From NCBI RefSeq assembly GCF_019396405.1, contig NZ_JAHKRL010000285.1:1-37441 (forward strand): a stretch of DNA of 37,441 nucleotides, written 5' to 3'. This document shows, piece after piece, positions 7,400-16,257 of the stretch. This DNA is from Nonomuraea rhizosphaerae (GTDB lineage: Bacteria > Actinomycetota > Actinomycetes > Streptosporangiales > Streptosporangiaceae). How positions within the stretch are numbered: position 1 is the first letter of the stretch; every line of letters begins with the position of its first letter. The position numbers were made by a program, and so were the translations under genes. Below the pieces are notes generated by a model. That model did not search any database, was not told where the DNA came from, and was given only the letters and a program-made list of their open reading frames with translations.

Positions 7400-8436
7400 T
7401 CACCCGCGACGAGGCCATCCGCACGGCCTTGAGCATCGCGGCGATCCAGCAGGACGACGGCGGCGTGCCCTGGCCCGAAGGACACGTGGACGCGTGGAAC
7501 CACGTCGAGTGCCTGATGGCGATGAGCGTCGCCGGTCTGCGCGAGCCCGTCGCCAAGGGTTACGACTGGCTGGCCGAGCACCAGCGCGACGACGGCTCGT
7601 GGGCGATGAAGGTGGTCGACGGCGTCGCCACCGAGCCGGGCGGCGAGTCGAACCACGCCGCCTACATCGCGGCCGGCGTGTGGCACCACCATCTCGTGAC
7701 GGGCGACCAGGGGTTCACCGAGCGCAGGTGGCCGATGGTCAAGTCCGCGCTCGACTACGTGGTGGGGCTGCAGACCGAACGAGGCGAGATCGTCTGGGAG
7801 CGTGACGCGCGGGGGCGGCCCTCCTCGTACGCGCTGCTGACCGGCTGCGCCTCCATCCACCAGGGGCTGCGCTGCGGCGTGCTGCTGGCCGACCACCTCG
7901 GCGACCCGCAGCCGCACTGGGAACTGGCCGCCGACCGGCTGGCACACGTGCTGGCCGCGCACCCGGAGGCGTTCGCCGACAAGAGCCGGTACTCGATGGA
8001 CTGGTACTACCCGGTGCTCGGCGGGGCCGTGCGCGGGGCGGCGGCGGTGGAGCTGCTGGAGCGGGAGTGGGGGACGTTCGTGGTGCCGGGGCTGGGCATC
8101 CGGTGCGTCGCCGACCAGCCGTGGGTGACCGGCGCGGAGACGTGCGAGCTGGCGCTGGCCCTGGACGCGCTGGGCGACCGCGAGCGGGCGCTGCGGCTGT
8201 TCGCCGACGTGCAGCACCTGCGGCACGAGGACGGCTCGTACTGGACGGGGTGGCAGTTCGTCAACCGGCGGCACTTCCCGCACGAGCGCAGCGGGTACAC
8301 GGCGGCGGCGGTGGTGCTGGCGGCCGACGCGCTGAGCGGCCTCTCGGCGGCGGGGGGGCTGTTTCGCGACGTCTCGGCGGTCAGCGTCTCTCCCGCCGAC
8401 CGGTCTCTCTGCGGCTGTGCCGCAGTGCAAGCGTGA
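7396..8436 (+). CDS. Alpha/alpha-toroid (prenyltransferase/squalene-oxidase repeat) protein
   Basis: The 346-residue protein has several toroid repeats. IQQDDGGVPWPEG, EHQRDDGSWAM (a Q-x3-G-x-W motif) and LRHEDGSYWTGWQ resemble QW motifs of squalene cyclases and prenyltransferases. It lacks the DxDD motif of class II terpene cyclases and has no visible prenyltransferase metal site, so a cyclase or prenyltransferase activity is unlikely. Many such alpha/alpha-toroids act on glycans, and the context (gmd, GT4, methyltransferase) points that way. It starts at a GTG overlapping the methyltransferase stop. The last ~25 residues diverge from the repeat pattern. The function is unknown. Confidence 0.78.
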   Translation: MITRDEAIRTALSIAAIQQDDGGVPWPEGHVDAWNHVECLMAMSVAGLREPVAKGYDWLAEHQRDDGSWAMKVVDGVATEPGGESNHAAYIAAGVWHHHLVTGDQGFTERRWPMVKSALDYVVGLQTERGEIVWERDARGRPSSYALLTGCASIHQGLRCGVLLADHLGDPQPHWELAADRLAHVLAAHPEAFADKSRYSMDWYYPVLGGAVRGAAAVELLEREWGTFVVPGLGIRCVADQPWVTGAETCELALALDALGDRERALRLFADVQHLRHEDGSYWTGWQFVNRRHFPHERSGYTAAAVVLAADALSGLSAAGGLFRDVSAVSVSPADRSLCGCAAVQA

Positions 8437-8754
8437 CTTTCTTTACGGCAGGCATGGGCCGGCCCCAGTCGCCGACCAGGGCCGGCGGCTGTCCAGGGGA
8501 ACGGTCCTCCGGTGATGCGAGGCTGGGCGCCGTTACGTGCGTCCGGTTGACCGGAGCGCGCTTTTCCCAGACCGGAGCGTGCTCTCCCCCGGGCCGGAGC
8601 GCGTTCTTCCAGGCCGGAGCGTGTTTTCGTTGAGAAGCCGTGACGCAAGGTGTTTTGCCGCATCTTTGCCGGGAAATGCGGAGCGGCATCGCTGAAGGCC
8701 CTATTGGGGTCACTAGCTTCGTGAGTGGCCGTACGAGGCGTCTTCGGGGGAAGC
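8437..8754. other. 318-base gap with degenerate repeats, no gene seen
   Basis: Between the toroid and DUF1702 genes there is no supported reading frame. The region holds a TCCGGT-TG-ACCGGA inverted repeat (8542-8555) and four degenerate CCGGAGCGyG repeats described separately. The DUF1702 promoter should be in the 3' half. Confidence 0.6.
8551..8633 (+). repeat. Four degenerate ~21-base direct repeats
   Basis: Copies begin at 8551, 8572, 8594 and 8614, each CCGGAGCGyG followed by a pyrimidine-rich stretch (for example CCGGAGCGCGCTTTTCCCAG). The 20-22 base spacing is close to two DNA turns, so the copies would face the same side of the helix. They lie upstream of the DUF1702 gene and could be a regulator's binding array; this is inference. 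Confidence 0.65.
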
Positions 8755-9753
8755 GTGGGCGACACGGGCACAACAACGTACTTGGAGCAGGACAGGACCG
8801 AGCCGACACTGTCGCCGGTCCGGGGTCTGCGGAAAATGCTGGCCAAGAAGCCGCTTGAGGCGGATCTGGCCCAGCGGAGGTTCCGGCTGCGGCAGGGACA
8901 TCCCCGCGAAACCATCGAAGGTGCTGAAAAATCGTACTTGTTCGGCTTCAACGCCGTCCTGTCGCGAGAGATCGGCAAGATCGAGGAAGTGTCCGTCGAG
9001 CAGCGGAGCTTCGCGTACGAGGGAGCCGGTGCCGCCTGCACCGTGCTCGACCTGCTCACCATGACTCGGGGCCGGCGCCTTCACGAGCTACTGGCCGGCC
9101 CCGCCCAGCATCACCGCCACGCCGCCCTCCTGGGCGCCGGTCGCGGCCACGCGCTGCTGCGGCTGCGGCCCGTACGGGGCGTGCGCGGGGCGCACCACCC
9201 GCTGCTGCGCTGGCTGGCCGTGGACGGCTTCGGCTTCCAGTGGAGCCTGCAGCGGGCCGATCGGATGGTCGGCGAGCGGATCATGCCCGACCTGCTCACC
9301 AGGGCCCACTGCGCGATCTTCGACCAGGGGCTGGGGCGGCTGCTGTGGATGCACGAGTGCGCCTCGCCCGACGACCTGGCGACCAGGATCGAGGCGTATC
9401 CGGCCCCGCGACGGGGTGATCTGTGGACCGGCGCCGGGTTCGCGGCCACGCACCTCGGCGGCGCGGACCTCGACGAGCTGTGGTGGCTGACCGACCACGC
9501 GGGGGCCGACGGGTTCCGGCCGCATCTGGCGCAGGGGTGCGCGTTCGCCGTGGCGGCCGGGCTCCAGGCGGGGCCGCTGCCGGACCACGTCGCGCAGGCC
9601 GCGCCGATCCTGGCGGGGGCCGAGCCGGACGAGGCCGCCCTGTGGACCGACGGCGCGCTCCTGGAGCTGGGCGACGACCCGCACACCCACGAGGACTTCC
9701 TGGCCTGGCAGTTCCACACCCGCCGCGCCTGGAACCGCCGCCACCGCTACTGA
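8755..9753 (+). CDS. DUF1702 family protein
   Basis: The 332-residue product matches DUF1702 throughout: RSFAYEGAGAACTVLDLL, LLAGPAQHHRHAALLGAGRG, HPLLRWLAVDGFGFQ, AIFDQGLGRLLWM, YPAPRRGDLWTGAGFAATHLGG and FRPHLAQGCAFAVA. DUF1702 proteins are best known from enediyne biosynthetic gene clusters and have no established activity. No polyketide synthase is in this window. The GTG at 8755 follows GGGGGAAG by one base; a GTG at 8725 is an alternative start with no ribosome-binding site. It converges on the second methyltransferase with a 31-base gap. Confidence 0.85.
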   Translation: MGDTGTTTYLEQDRTEPTLSPVRGLRKMLAKKPLEADLAQRRFRLRQGHPRETIEGAEKSYLFGFNAVLSREIGKIEEVSVEQRSFAYEGAGAACTVLDLLTMTRGRRLHELLAGPAQHHRHAALLGAGRGHALLRLRPVRGVRGAHHPLLRWLAVDGFGFQWSLQRADRMVGERIMPDLLTRAHCAIFDQGLGRLLWMHECASPDDLATRIEAYPAPRRGDLWTGAGFAATHLGGADLDELWWLTDHAGADGFRPHLAQGCAFAVAAGLQAGPLPDHVAQAAPILAGAEPDEAALWTDGALLELGDDPHTHEDFLAWQFHTRRAWNRRHRY

Positions 9754-9784
9754 CCCCGGGGCCGGACACTCGGCTCCACCAGGC

Positions 9785-10940
<1,156 letters not shown>

Positions 10941-10944
<4 letters not shown>

Positions 10945-11132
10945 AGGTAAGAGTGGACGAGATGGTGTGCGAGGCCAACGCGGTCTGCATGGGACTCGTG
11001 CCAGAGGTGTTCGACGTCGACGACGATGACCAGCTGCACATCCTGCGGCCCGAACCACCGCCCGAGATGCTGGACCGCGTCCGTCACGCGGTCCGTTCGT
11101 GCCCCAAGGCAGCTCTTTCCCTAGAGGAATAG
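10941..11132 (+). CDS. 3Fe-4S ferredoxin
   Basis: The 63-residue protein has three cysteines (C10, C16, C54) in a C-x5-C...CP arrangement, one fewer than a 4Fe-4S site, which is the pattern of 3Fe-4S ferredoxins that serve cytochromes P450 in actinobacteria. AGGAGG lies six bases before the ATG. It is coupled to the PPOX gene (4-base overlap) and is followed by a zinc alcohol dehydrogenase. No P450 gene is nearby, so its electron acceptor must be elsewhere or be a neighbour protein. Confidence 0.9.
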
Positions 11133-11181
11133 CCAGTCGAGGAATGACCGTTTCGGGGACCAGCCGGAGGAGGAACACCCC

Positions 11182-12267
11182 ATGCGCGCCGCCATTCTGC
11201 ACGCCGTAGGCGACGACAAGCTCGACATCCGCGACGACGTCACCCTTGCCCCCGTCGGACCGACCGACGTAAGGGTGAAGATCAGAGCGACGGGCGTCTG
11301 CCATTCGGACCTGTCGGCCATCTCAGGCGTGCTGCCTCAGCCCGTGCCGCTCATCCCGGGCCACGAGGGCGCGGGAGAGGTGGTCGAGGTGGGCGAGCAC
11401 GTCGCCACGGTCCAGCCGGGCGACCACGTGATCGTCAGCTGGCGGCCCGCCTGCCAGGACTGCGACCTGTGCCTGGGCGGGCAGCCGTACCTGTGCATGA
11501 AGTACGTGATCGAGTCGTTCACCAAGGGCAACTTCCGCATCGGCGGCGACAGCACGGTGTTCGGCATGGCCGGGTGCGGCACCTGGGCCGAGGAGATCGT
11601 CGTGCCCTGGCAGGGCGCGATCAAGATCGATCAGGACGTGCCGTGGGAGGCCGCGGCGCTGATCGGCTGCGGCATCACCACCGGGGTCGGCGCGGCGCTC
11701 AACACCGCGAAGGTCCGTCCGGGCAGCACCGTCGCCGTCATCGGCTGCGGCGGCGTGGGCCTGTCGGTCATCCAGGGCGCGCGCATCTCCGGCGCCCGGA
11801 CGATCCTGGCCATCGACCCGCTGACCTCCAAGCACGAGCTGGCCAAGAAGGTCGGCGCGACGCACGCGGTCACCCCCGAGGACGTCCCGAACGCGCTGAA
11901 CGAGCTGACCGGCGGCGCCGGCTTCGACTACGGCTTCGAGGTGGTCGGCAAGGCGGCGACCATCCAGAGCGCGTGGCAGGTCACCCGGGCCGGCGGCGAC
12001 GTCGTCGTGGTCGGCGCGGGCGCGATGGACGACATGGTGTCGATCTCGGCGTTCAGCCTGCTGTTCGAGGGCAAGAACCTGCTGTCCAGCCTGTACGGCG
12101 AGGCCGACGTACGGCATGACTTCCCGTACTTCGCCAAGCTCTACAAGGCCGGCAAGCTCGACCTGGAGTCGATGATCAGCTCCCGGATCCGCCTCGCCGA
12201 CCTGAACGACGCCGTGGCGGCGCTCAAGGGCGGCGAGGTGGCCCGGCAGATCGTGCTCATGGACTGA
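11182..12267 (+). CDS. Zinc-dependent alcohol dehydrogenase (class III-like MDR)
   Basis: The 361-residue enzyme oxidises or reduces alcohols/aldehydes with a nicotinamide cofactor. Catalytic zinc ligands are C40 (CHSDL), H61-E62 (GHEGAG) and C163 (GCGITTG). The structural zinc site is C91, C94, C97 and C105. The Rossmann motif is G188-x-G190-G191-x-G193. The closest known types are class III-like and NDMA-dependent actinobacterial ADHs; the sequence does not settle which. GGAGGAGG precedes the ATG. It follows the PPOX and ferredoxin genes, 49 bases after the latter, and probably shares their transcript. Confidence 0.9.
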   Translation: MRAAILHAVGDDKLDIRDDVTLAPVGPTDVRVKIRATGVCHSDLSAISGVLPQPVPLIPGHEGAGEVVEVGEHVATVQPGDHVIVSWRPACQDCDLCLGGQPYLCMKYVIESFTKGNFRIGGDSTVFGMAGCGTWAEEIVVPWQGAIKIDQDVPWEAAALIGCGITTGVGAALNTAKVRPGSTVAVIGCGGVGLSVIQGARISGARTILAIDPLTSKHELAKKVGATHAVTPEDVPNALNELTGGAGFDYGFEVVGKAATIQSAWQVTRAGGDVVVVGAGAMDDMVSISAFSLLFEGKNLLSSLYGEADVRHDFPYFAKLYKAGKLDLESMISSRIRLADLNDAVAALKGGEVARQIVLMD

Positions 12268-12284
12268 GCCGCGACGGAACCAGG

Positions 12285-12318
12285 AGCAGGCGGGCTCACC
12301 CCCATGCGCCCGCCTGCT
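12285..12318. terminator. Hairpin between converging ADH and CMD genes
   Basis: AGCAGGCGGG (12285-12294) pairs with CCCGCCTGCT (12309-12318) across a 14-base loop. It spans the 3' end of the minus-strand CMD gene and could serve both transcripts. There is no T-run. Confidence 0.45.
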
Positions 12319-12751
12319 GCCTGACGGAGACGTTGAGCCGGTTGAACAGGTTGGTCACGCCGATGACCAGCAGCAGCGAGGACAGCCCCTGCTCGTCGTA
12401 GTGCTCGGCGGCCTCGTCCCACACCTCGTCGGGCACCGCGTCCGGGCGGTCGCCGAGCCGGGTGACGCACTCGGCCAGCGCCAGCGCCGCCCGCTCGGCG
12501 TCGCTGTAGTACGGCGTCTCGCGCCAGCCCGCCAGCGTCCAGATCCGCTGGTCGCTCACCCCCGCCTTCCTCAGGTGGTCGCCTCCCATGTCGAGGCAGG
12601 GGCCGCAGCCGTTGATCTGGCTGGCCCGCATGTGGACCAGTTCCAGCGTAACGTCGGGCACCCCTCCCTTCCTAGCGGCCTTGTTGAGGGCGTGTATGGC
12701 CTGCATCGCCTCGGGGACGAGGACGGCGGGGTTCTGCATCCGTGCTGCCAT
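12296..12751 (-). CDS. Carboxymuconolactone decarboxylase (AhpD-like) family protein
   Basis: The 151-residue helical protein has the CMD core with the CxxC pair C49-G-P-C52, in QINGCGPCLDMGGDHLRKAG, and the ERAALALAE helix. AhpD-type members are thiol peroxidase reductants. In typical members a His follows the CxxC in the form CxxCxDMH; here that position is Gly (G56), and the nearest His is H59. AAGGAG lies seven bases before the ATG at 12751; an in-frame GTG at 12784 would bury that site. It is divergent from the RibD-C reductase. Confidence 0.85.
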   Translation of the reverse strand: MAARMQNPAVLVPEAMQAIHALNKAARKGGVPDVTLELVHMRASQINGCGPCLDMGGDHLRKAGVSDQRIWTLAGWRETPYYSDAERAALALAECVTRLGDRPDAVPDEVWDEAAEHYDEQGLSSLLLVIGVTNLFNRLNVSVRQQAGAWG

Positions 12752-12819
12752 GGTCGTTCTCCTTCGGGTAACTTCGTCGTTCACCGCTACGACCCGGCGA
12801 GCCGGAAGAACGTGACCGC

Positions 12820-13359
12820 ATGGCCAAACTGCTCTACTCAGCCACGATGTCCCTGGACGGCTTCATCGCCGGTCCCGGCGGCGACATGTCCTGGCTGGCC
12901 GAACACCTCACTCCCATGCCGGCGATGGACGACCTCGTCGCCCGGGTCGGCGCGCTCCTGGTCGGCAACCGCACCTTCCGCGGCGACGACCCGCACCGGG
13001 GCACGCCCAAGGAGGGCCAGGCGTTCGGCGGCGGCTGGTCCGGCCCCCAGGTCGTCCTGACCCACCACGTCCCCGACACGCCGTGGCCGGACGTCACCTT
13101 CGTCCCGGGCCTCCCGGCCGCGGTCGAGCTGGCGAGGAAGGCGGCGGGCGGCAAGTACGTCAACGTCCTGGGCGCCGACGTGGCCCGGCAGTGCCTGGAG
13201 GCGGGAGAGCTGGACGAGGTCCTGGTCATCGTCGCCCCGGTGCTGCTCGGCGACGGCGTGCGGCTGTTCGACCACCCCGGCGGCACGAACGTCAGGCTGG
13301 AGCGGTACGCCGACGCCCTCCCCGGCCTGGACCACTGGTATCGCGTCGTCCGCCGGTAG
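12820..13359 (+). CDS. Dihydrofolate-reductase-fold (RibD C-terminal) protein
   Basis: The 179-residue protein opens AKLLYSATMSLDGFIAGPGGD, the signature of the RibD C-terminal/DHFR-like superfamily. It continues with LLVGNRTFRG, KYVNVLGADVARQCLEAG and DEVLVIVAPVLLGDG. Stand-alone members are NADPH-dependent reductases of unknown substrate and do not act in riboflavin synthesis. GGAAGAA lies nine bases before the ATG. A MerR regulator follows 53 bases downstream on the same strand but with its own promoter. Confidence 0.87.
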   Translation: MAKLLYSATMSLDGFIAGPGGDMSWLAEHLTPMPAMDDLVARVGALLVGNRTFRGDDPHRGTPKEGQAFGGGWSGPQVVLTHHVPDTPWPDVTFVPGLPAAVELARKAAGGKYVNVLGADVARQCLEAGELDEVLVIVAPVLLGDGVRLFDHPGGTNVRLERYADALPGLDHWYRVVRR

Positions 13360-13373
13360 AGGGGCCGTCCGGC

Positions 13374-13404
13374 TTGAGTCTCCACCTAGGGGAGACAGCA
13401 GAGT
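13374..13404 (+). promoter_or_regulatory. MerR-type promoter with 19-base spacer and dyad
   Basis: TTGAGT (13374-13379) and CAGAGT (13399-13404) are 19 bases apart. The dyad GTCTCC-n7-GGAGAC (13378-13396) sits in the spacer. A stretched 19-base spacer with an internal dyad is the classic layout of MerR-regulated promoters. The start codon at 13413 is eight bases after the -10, so the transcript would be nearly leaderless. The regulator probably controls its own promoter. Confidence 0.8.
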
Positions 13405-13412
13405 GGGGGGAC

Positions 13413-14339
13413 ATGAACGGCGACGCGCTCTACTCGATCGGCGACCTGGCCCGGCGCACCGGGCTGACGGTCAAGACCGTCAGGTTCTACTCCGATCAGG
13501 GGATCGTGCCGCCGGCCGAGCGCAGCCCCGCCGGTTACCGCCTGTACGACCTCGACGCCGTCGTCCGCCTGGACCTCGTACGCACGCTGCGCGACCTCGG
13601 CCTCGACCTCCCCACGATCCGCAGGGTCCTGAACCGGGAGACGTCGCTCGCCGAGGTCGCGAAGGCGCACGCCGAGGCGCTGGCGGTGCAGATCCGCACC
13701 CTGCGGCTGCGGCGCGCGGTGCTCACGGCGGTGGCCAGGCGCGGCTCCACCCCCGAGGAGCTGGATCTCATGCACAAGCTGGCCAAACTGTCCGAGCACG
13801 AACGCCGCCAACTGATCGGCGACTTCCTGGGCACCGTCTTCGGCGGGCTGGATCCCGGCGCCGGGTTCGCCGGGATCGCCCGCTCGCTGACCCCCGAACT
13901 GCCCGACAATCCCGGCATCGAGCAGGTCGAGGCGTGGGTGGAGCTGGCCGAGCTGTCCCAGGACCCGTCCTTCCGCGCGGTCATGCGGCGGATGGCCGAG
14001 CACCACGCGGCCGAACGCGCCCACACCCCCGGCCTGCGTTCCGACACCGCCGCGATCATCCGCGTCATCCGCGCCCGCGTCGGCCCGGCCCTGGCCGCGG
14101 GCCTGCCCCCCGGCTCGCCCGAGGCCGGCGCGATCGTCACGGCGATCACGGCCGAACGCGCCCCGGCGGCCCCCTCAGCGGGCCGACTGGAGCTGGCGGA
14201 CTGGCTGGAGGCGGCGAGCGATCCGCGCAGGGAGCGCTACCTGCGGCTGCTCGCGGTGATCAACGGCTGGCCGGAGCCGGAGAGCCTGGCCCCGGCGTTC
14301 GCCTGGTGCGCCGAGGCACTGCGGACGAGGGCGGCCTAG
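13413..14339 (+). CDS. MerR family transcriptional regulator
   Basis: The 308-residue protein begins with a MerR DNA-binding domain: YSIGDLARRTGLTVKTVRFY, SDQGIVPPAER, AGYRLYDLDAVVRLDLVRTLRDLG. A coiled-coil follows at about 70-115. The long C-terminal region (about 120-308) is helical and Ala/Pro-rich, larger than a metal-sensing MerR, and has no cysteine cluster, so an organic effector is more likely. The promoter with a 19-base spacer lies immediately upstream. It converges on the azoreductase gene with a 12-base gap. Confidence 0.9.
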   Translation: MNGDALYSIGDLARRTGLTVKTVRFYSDQGIVPPAERSPAGYRLYDLDAVVRLDLVRTLRDLGLDLPTIRRVLNRETSLAEVAKAHAEALAVQIRTLRLRRAVLTAVARRGSTPEELDLMHKLAKLSEHERRQLIGDFLGTVFGGLDPGAGFAGIARSLTPELPDNPGIEQVEAWVELAELSQDPSFRAVMRRMAEHHAAERAHTPGLRSDTAAIIRVIRARVGPALAAGLPPGSPEAGAIVTAITAERAPAAPSAGRLELADWLEAASDPRRERYLRLLAVINGWPEPESLAPAFAWCAEALRTRAA

Positions 14340-14351
14340 GCAGGCGTCCGC

Positions 14352-14999
14352 TCAGGCGGAGACGGACACCGGCGCCCACAGCTCGCCGATCTCGCGCCGC
14401 GCCGCCGCCAGGCTCTCGGCCGCCAGCGGGATCAGCTCCGCCATCTCCGGCTTCGACTCGGCCAGCGTGAGCTCGGCCGTGATGAACCGTGGCGTCAGGC
14501 CGGTGACCTCCAGGCTGTGCGGCAGCCACGGCGCGGCGTGGTCCCATCCCTCGCGAGGGGTCCCGGGGCCGTAGCCGCCGCCGCGGCTGGCCAGGACGAT
14601 GAGCTCGCGACCGGTCAGCAGCCCGGCCCGGGTCGCGGGGTCGTACGACAGCCCGGCCGTGACCAGGTGGTCCACCCAGGCCTTGACGCTGCTGGGGGCG
14701 TTGAAGTTGTACAGCGGCATCCCGAGCAGGATCGTGTCGGCCCGCGCGACCTCCTCGACCACCCGCTGGCTCAGCGCCCACGACTCGGCCTGTGCCGGGG
14801 TGTGCTCGGCGGGCGGCACCGTCCGCGCGCCGAACGTCTCGTGGTCGAGATGCGGAAGAGGATCGCGGCCCAGGTCACGGTAGGTGACGGTGCCGCCGGG
14901 ATGGGCGGTGCGCCAGACGTCGGCGGCCAGGGCGCTGAGCCCGCGGCTGATGGAGCGCTCGCCCTGGATGCTCGAGTCGATGTGCAGGAGGTGAGGCAT
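14352..14999 (-). CDS. azoR: FMN-dependent NADH-azoreductase
   Basis: The 215-residue flavodoxin-like protein matches AzoR. HLLHIDSSIQGERSISRGLS forms the FMN phosphate loop, MPLYNFNAPSSVKAWVDHL binds the flavin, and SRGGGYGPGTPREGWDHA is the second flavin contact. AzoR enzymes reduce quinones and azo compounds by two-electron transfer. The gene is divergent from a MarR regulator at 15085. Quinone- or electrophile-responsive control by that MarR is the likely arrangement. Confidence 0.9.
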   Translation of the reverse strand: MPHLLHIDSSIQGERSISRGLSALAADVWRTAHPGGTVTYRDLGRDPLPHLDHETFGARTVPPAEHTPAQAESWALSQRVVEEVARADTILLGMPLYNFNAPSSVKAWVDHLVTAGLSYDPATRAGLLTGRELIVLASRGGGYGPGTPREGWDHAAPWLPHSLEVTGLTPRFITAELTLAESKPEMAELIPLAAESLAAARREIGELWAPVSVSA

Positions 15000-15084
15000 A
15001 TCATTCTTCTCTCATAAATCGTTTGTGGTACGTCAATCATTACTATCACACGGATGAATGACAGGGAAAGGTAGACTTGCGACC
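15000..15084. promoter_or_regulatory. Shared promoter region of azoR and its MarR
   Basis: This AT-richer gap holds TACTAT at 15041-15046, a good -10 for the rightward MarR gene, 11 bases before the ATG at 15058. On the minus strand TTGACG (plus 15030-15035) is a possible -35 for azoR. I see no clean palindrome. Confidence 0.45.
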
Positions 15085-15549
15085 ATGGCCACCCCGCCGG
15101 TCACAGGCCCTCCCATTCGCCGCTCGGCCCCGCTGCTCGACCACCTCGGGCGGCTCATGCGCCTGCGCGGAGAGTCGGTGCTGGCGCCGCTCGGCCTGCG
15201 CCCGCGCCACCTGGTCACGCTCACGATGCTGCGCGAGGGCGGCGACTGCACCCAGCAGGCGCTGGCCACGAGACTGGCCATGGACGGCACCAACCTGGTC
15301 GGCCTGCTCAACGAGCTCGAATCACTCGACCTCATCGAACGCAAGCGCTCGCCCGAGGACCGCCGCCGCCACGTCGTCGCCATGACCGCCGTCGGCGCGG
15401 AGCTCCTGACGAAGGCGGAACTGGCGCTGACGGCGGTCGAGGACGAGATCCTCGCCGCACTCGACGCCGGCCAGCGCGAGACCCTCTACGCCCTGCTCCA
15501 GCTCGCGACCAGCAAGCTGTGCCCGCCGTCCCCCTGTGGAGAGTGCTGA
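15085..15549 (+). CDS. MarR family regulator with Cys-rich C-terminus
   Basis: The 154-residue protein has the MarR fold. TQQALATRLAMDGTNLVGLL is the helix-turn-helix and IERKRSPEDRRRHVVAMT the wing with its Asp-Arg-Arg pair. The last 11 residues (KLCPPSPCGEC) contain three cysteines, and one more lies near the middle (GGDC). Thiol-based MarR proteins such as OhrR and QsrR sense electrophiles or quinones through cysteines, which fits the divergent azoreductase. The ATG at 15085 has no close Shine-Dalgarno; the ATG at 15058 is the alternative. A metallo-hydrolase gene starts five bases after its stop. Confidence 0.88.
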   Translation: MATPPVTGPPIRRSAPLLDHLGRLMRLRGESVLAPLGLRPRHLVTLTMLREGGDCTQQALATRLAMDGTNLVGLLNELESLDLIERKRSPEDRRRHVVAMTAVGAELLTKAELALTAVEDEILAALDAGQRETLYALLQLATSKLCPPSPCGEC

Positions 15550-15553
15550 TCGT

Positions 15554-16183
15554 ATGCGCCTGACCAAGTACGGCCACGCCTGTGTCCGCCTGGAGGCCGA
15601 CGGCAGGGTCCTCGTCATCGACCCCGGCACGTTCTCCGAGGCCGAGGCCCTGGACGGCGCCGAGGAGGTGCTCGTCACCCACGAGCACCCCGACCACATC
15701 GACGTCGGGAAGCTCACGGCCGCGCTCGCGGGTAACCCGGCGCTCAAGATCCACCTGCCGCGACCGGCCGCCGAGCAGGCGCCCGAACTGGGCGACGCGG
15801 CGGTGGTGGTCGAGCCGGGGCGGCGTCTCACGGCCGCGGGGTTCACCGTCGACGTGGTGGGCGGGGCGCACGCCGAGATCTACGACGGCCTGCCCGGCTG
15901 CGCCAATGTCGGTTTCGTCGTGGACGAGAGCGTCTACCATCCCGGCGACTCGCTCTTCGTGCCCGAGGCCCGGGTGGAGACGCTGCTCGTGCCCGCCGCC
16001 GCCCCCTGGCTCAAGCTCGCCGAGGCGATCGACTTCGTCCGGGCGGTCAAGCCCGTACGGGCCTTCCCGATCCACGACGCCACCCTCAACGACCTGGGCC
16101 ACGAATACTTCGCCGGCTGGATGGAATTCAAGGGCGGGACTGACTACGCACAGTTGCGGGTAGGAGAGTCGGCGACGCTCTAG
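15554..16183 (+). CDS. MBL-fold metallo-hydrolase (UlaG-like)
   Basis: The 209-residue protein has the metallo-beta-lactamase fold. The metal motif is H43-x-H45-x-D47-H48 (THEHPDHID), with LTKYGHACVRLEADGRVLVIDPG at the start and FPIHDATLN carrying a later His. UlaG-like members hydrolyse diverse small molecules; the substrate is unknown. It starts four bases after the MarR gene, with GGAGAG in that gene's end as ribosome-binding site, so the two are co-transcribed. Confidence 0.87.
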   Translation: MRLTKYGHACVRLEADGRVLVIDPGTFSEAEALDGAEEVLVTHEHPDHIDVGKLTAALAGNPALKIHLPRPAAEQAPELGDAAVVVEPGRRLTAAGFTVDVVGGAHAEIYDGLPGCANVGFVVDESVYHPGDSLFVPEARVETLLVPAAAPWLKLAEAIDFVRAVKPVRAFPIHDATLNDLGHEYFAGWMEFKGGTDYAQLRVGESATL

Positions 16184-16257
16184 GACTGTCACATTTCGGG
16201 GAAGTCATCCGTCTTCATAGGGAGCGCCTTTCGTACCGCAGAGGGGGATGAAGCGCT

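Noticed and set aside
7396-8436. Squalene-hopene cyclase or prenyltransferase
   Set aside because: The DxDD motif and the prenyltransferase metal site are missing, and the length is about half that of squalene-hopene cyclases.
8755-9753. Enediyne biosynthetic cluster
   Set aside because: DUF1702 alone is not enough; no enediyne polyketide synthase, thioesterase or other hallmark gene is in the window.
14340-14351. Terminator between the converging MerR and azoR genes
   Set aside because: Only a five-base stem (TCCGC/GCGGA) is present near here, too weak to support a call.
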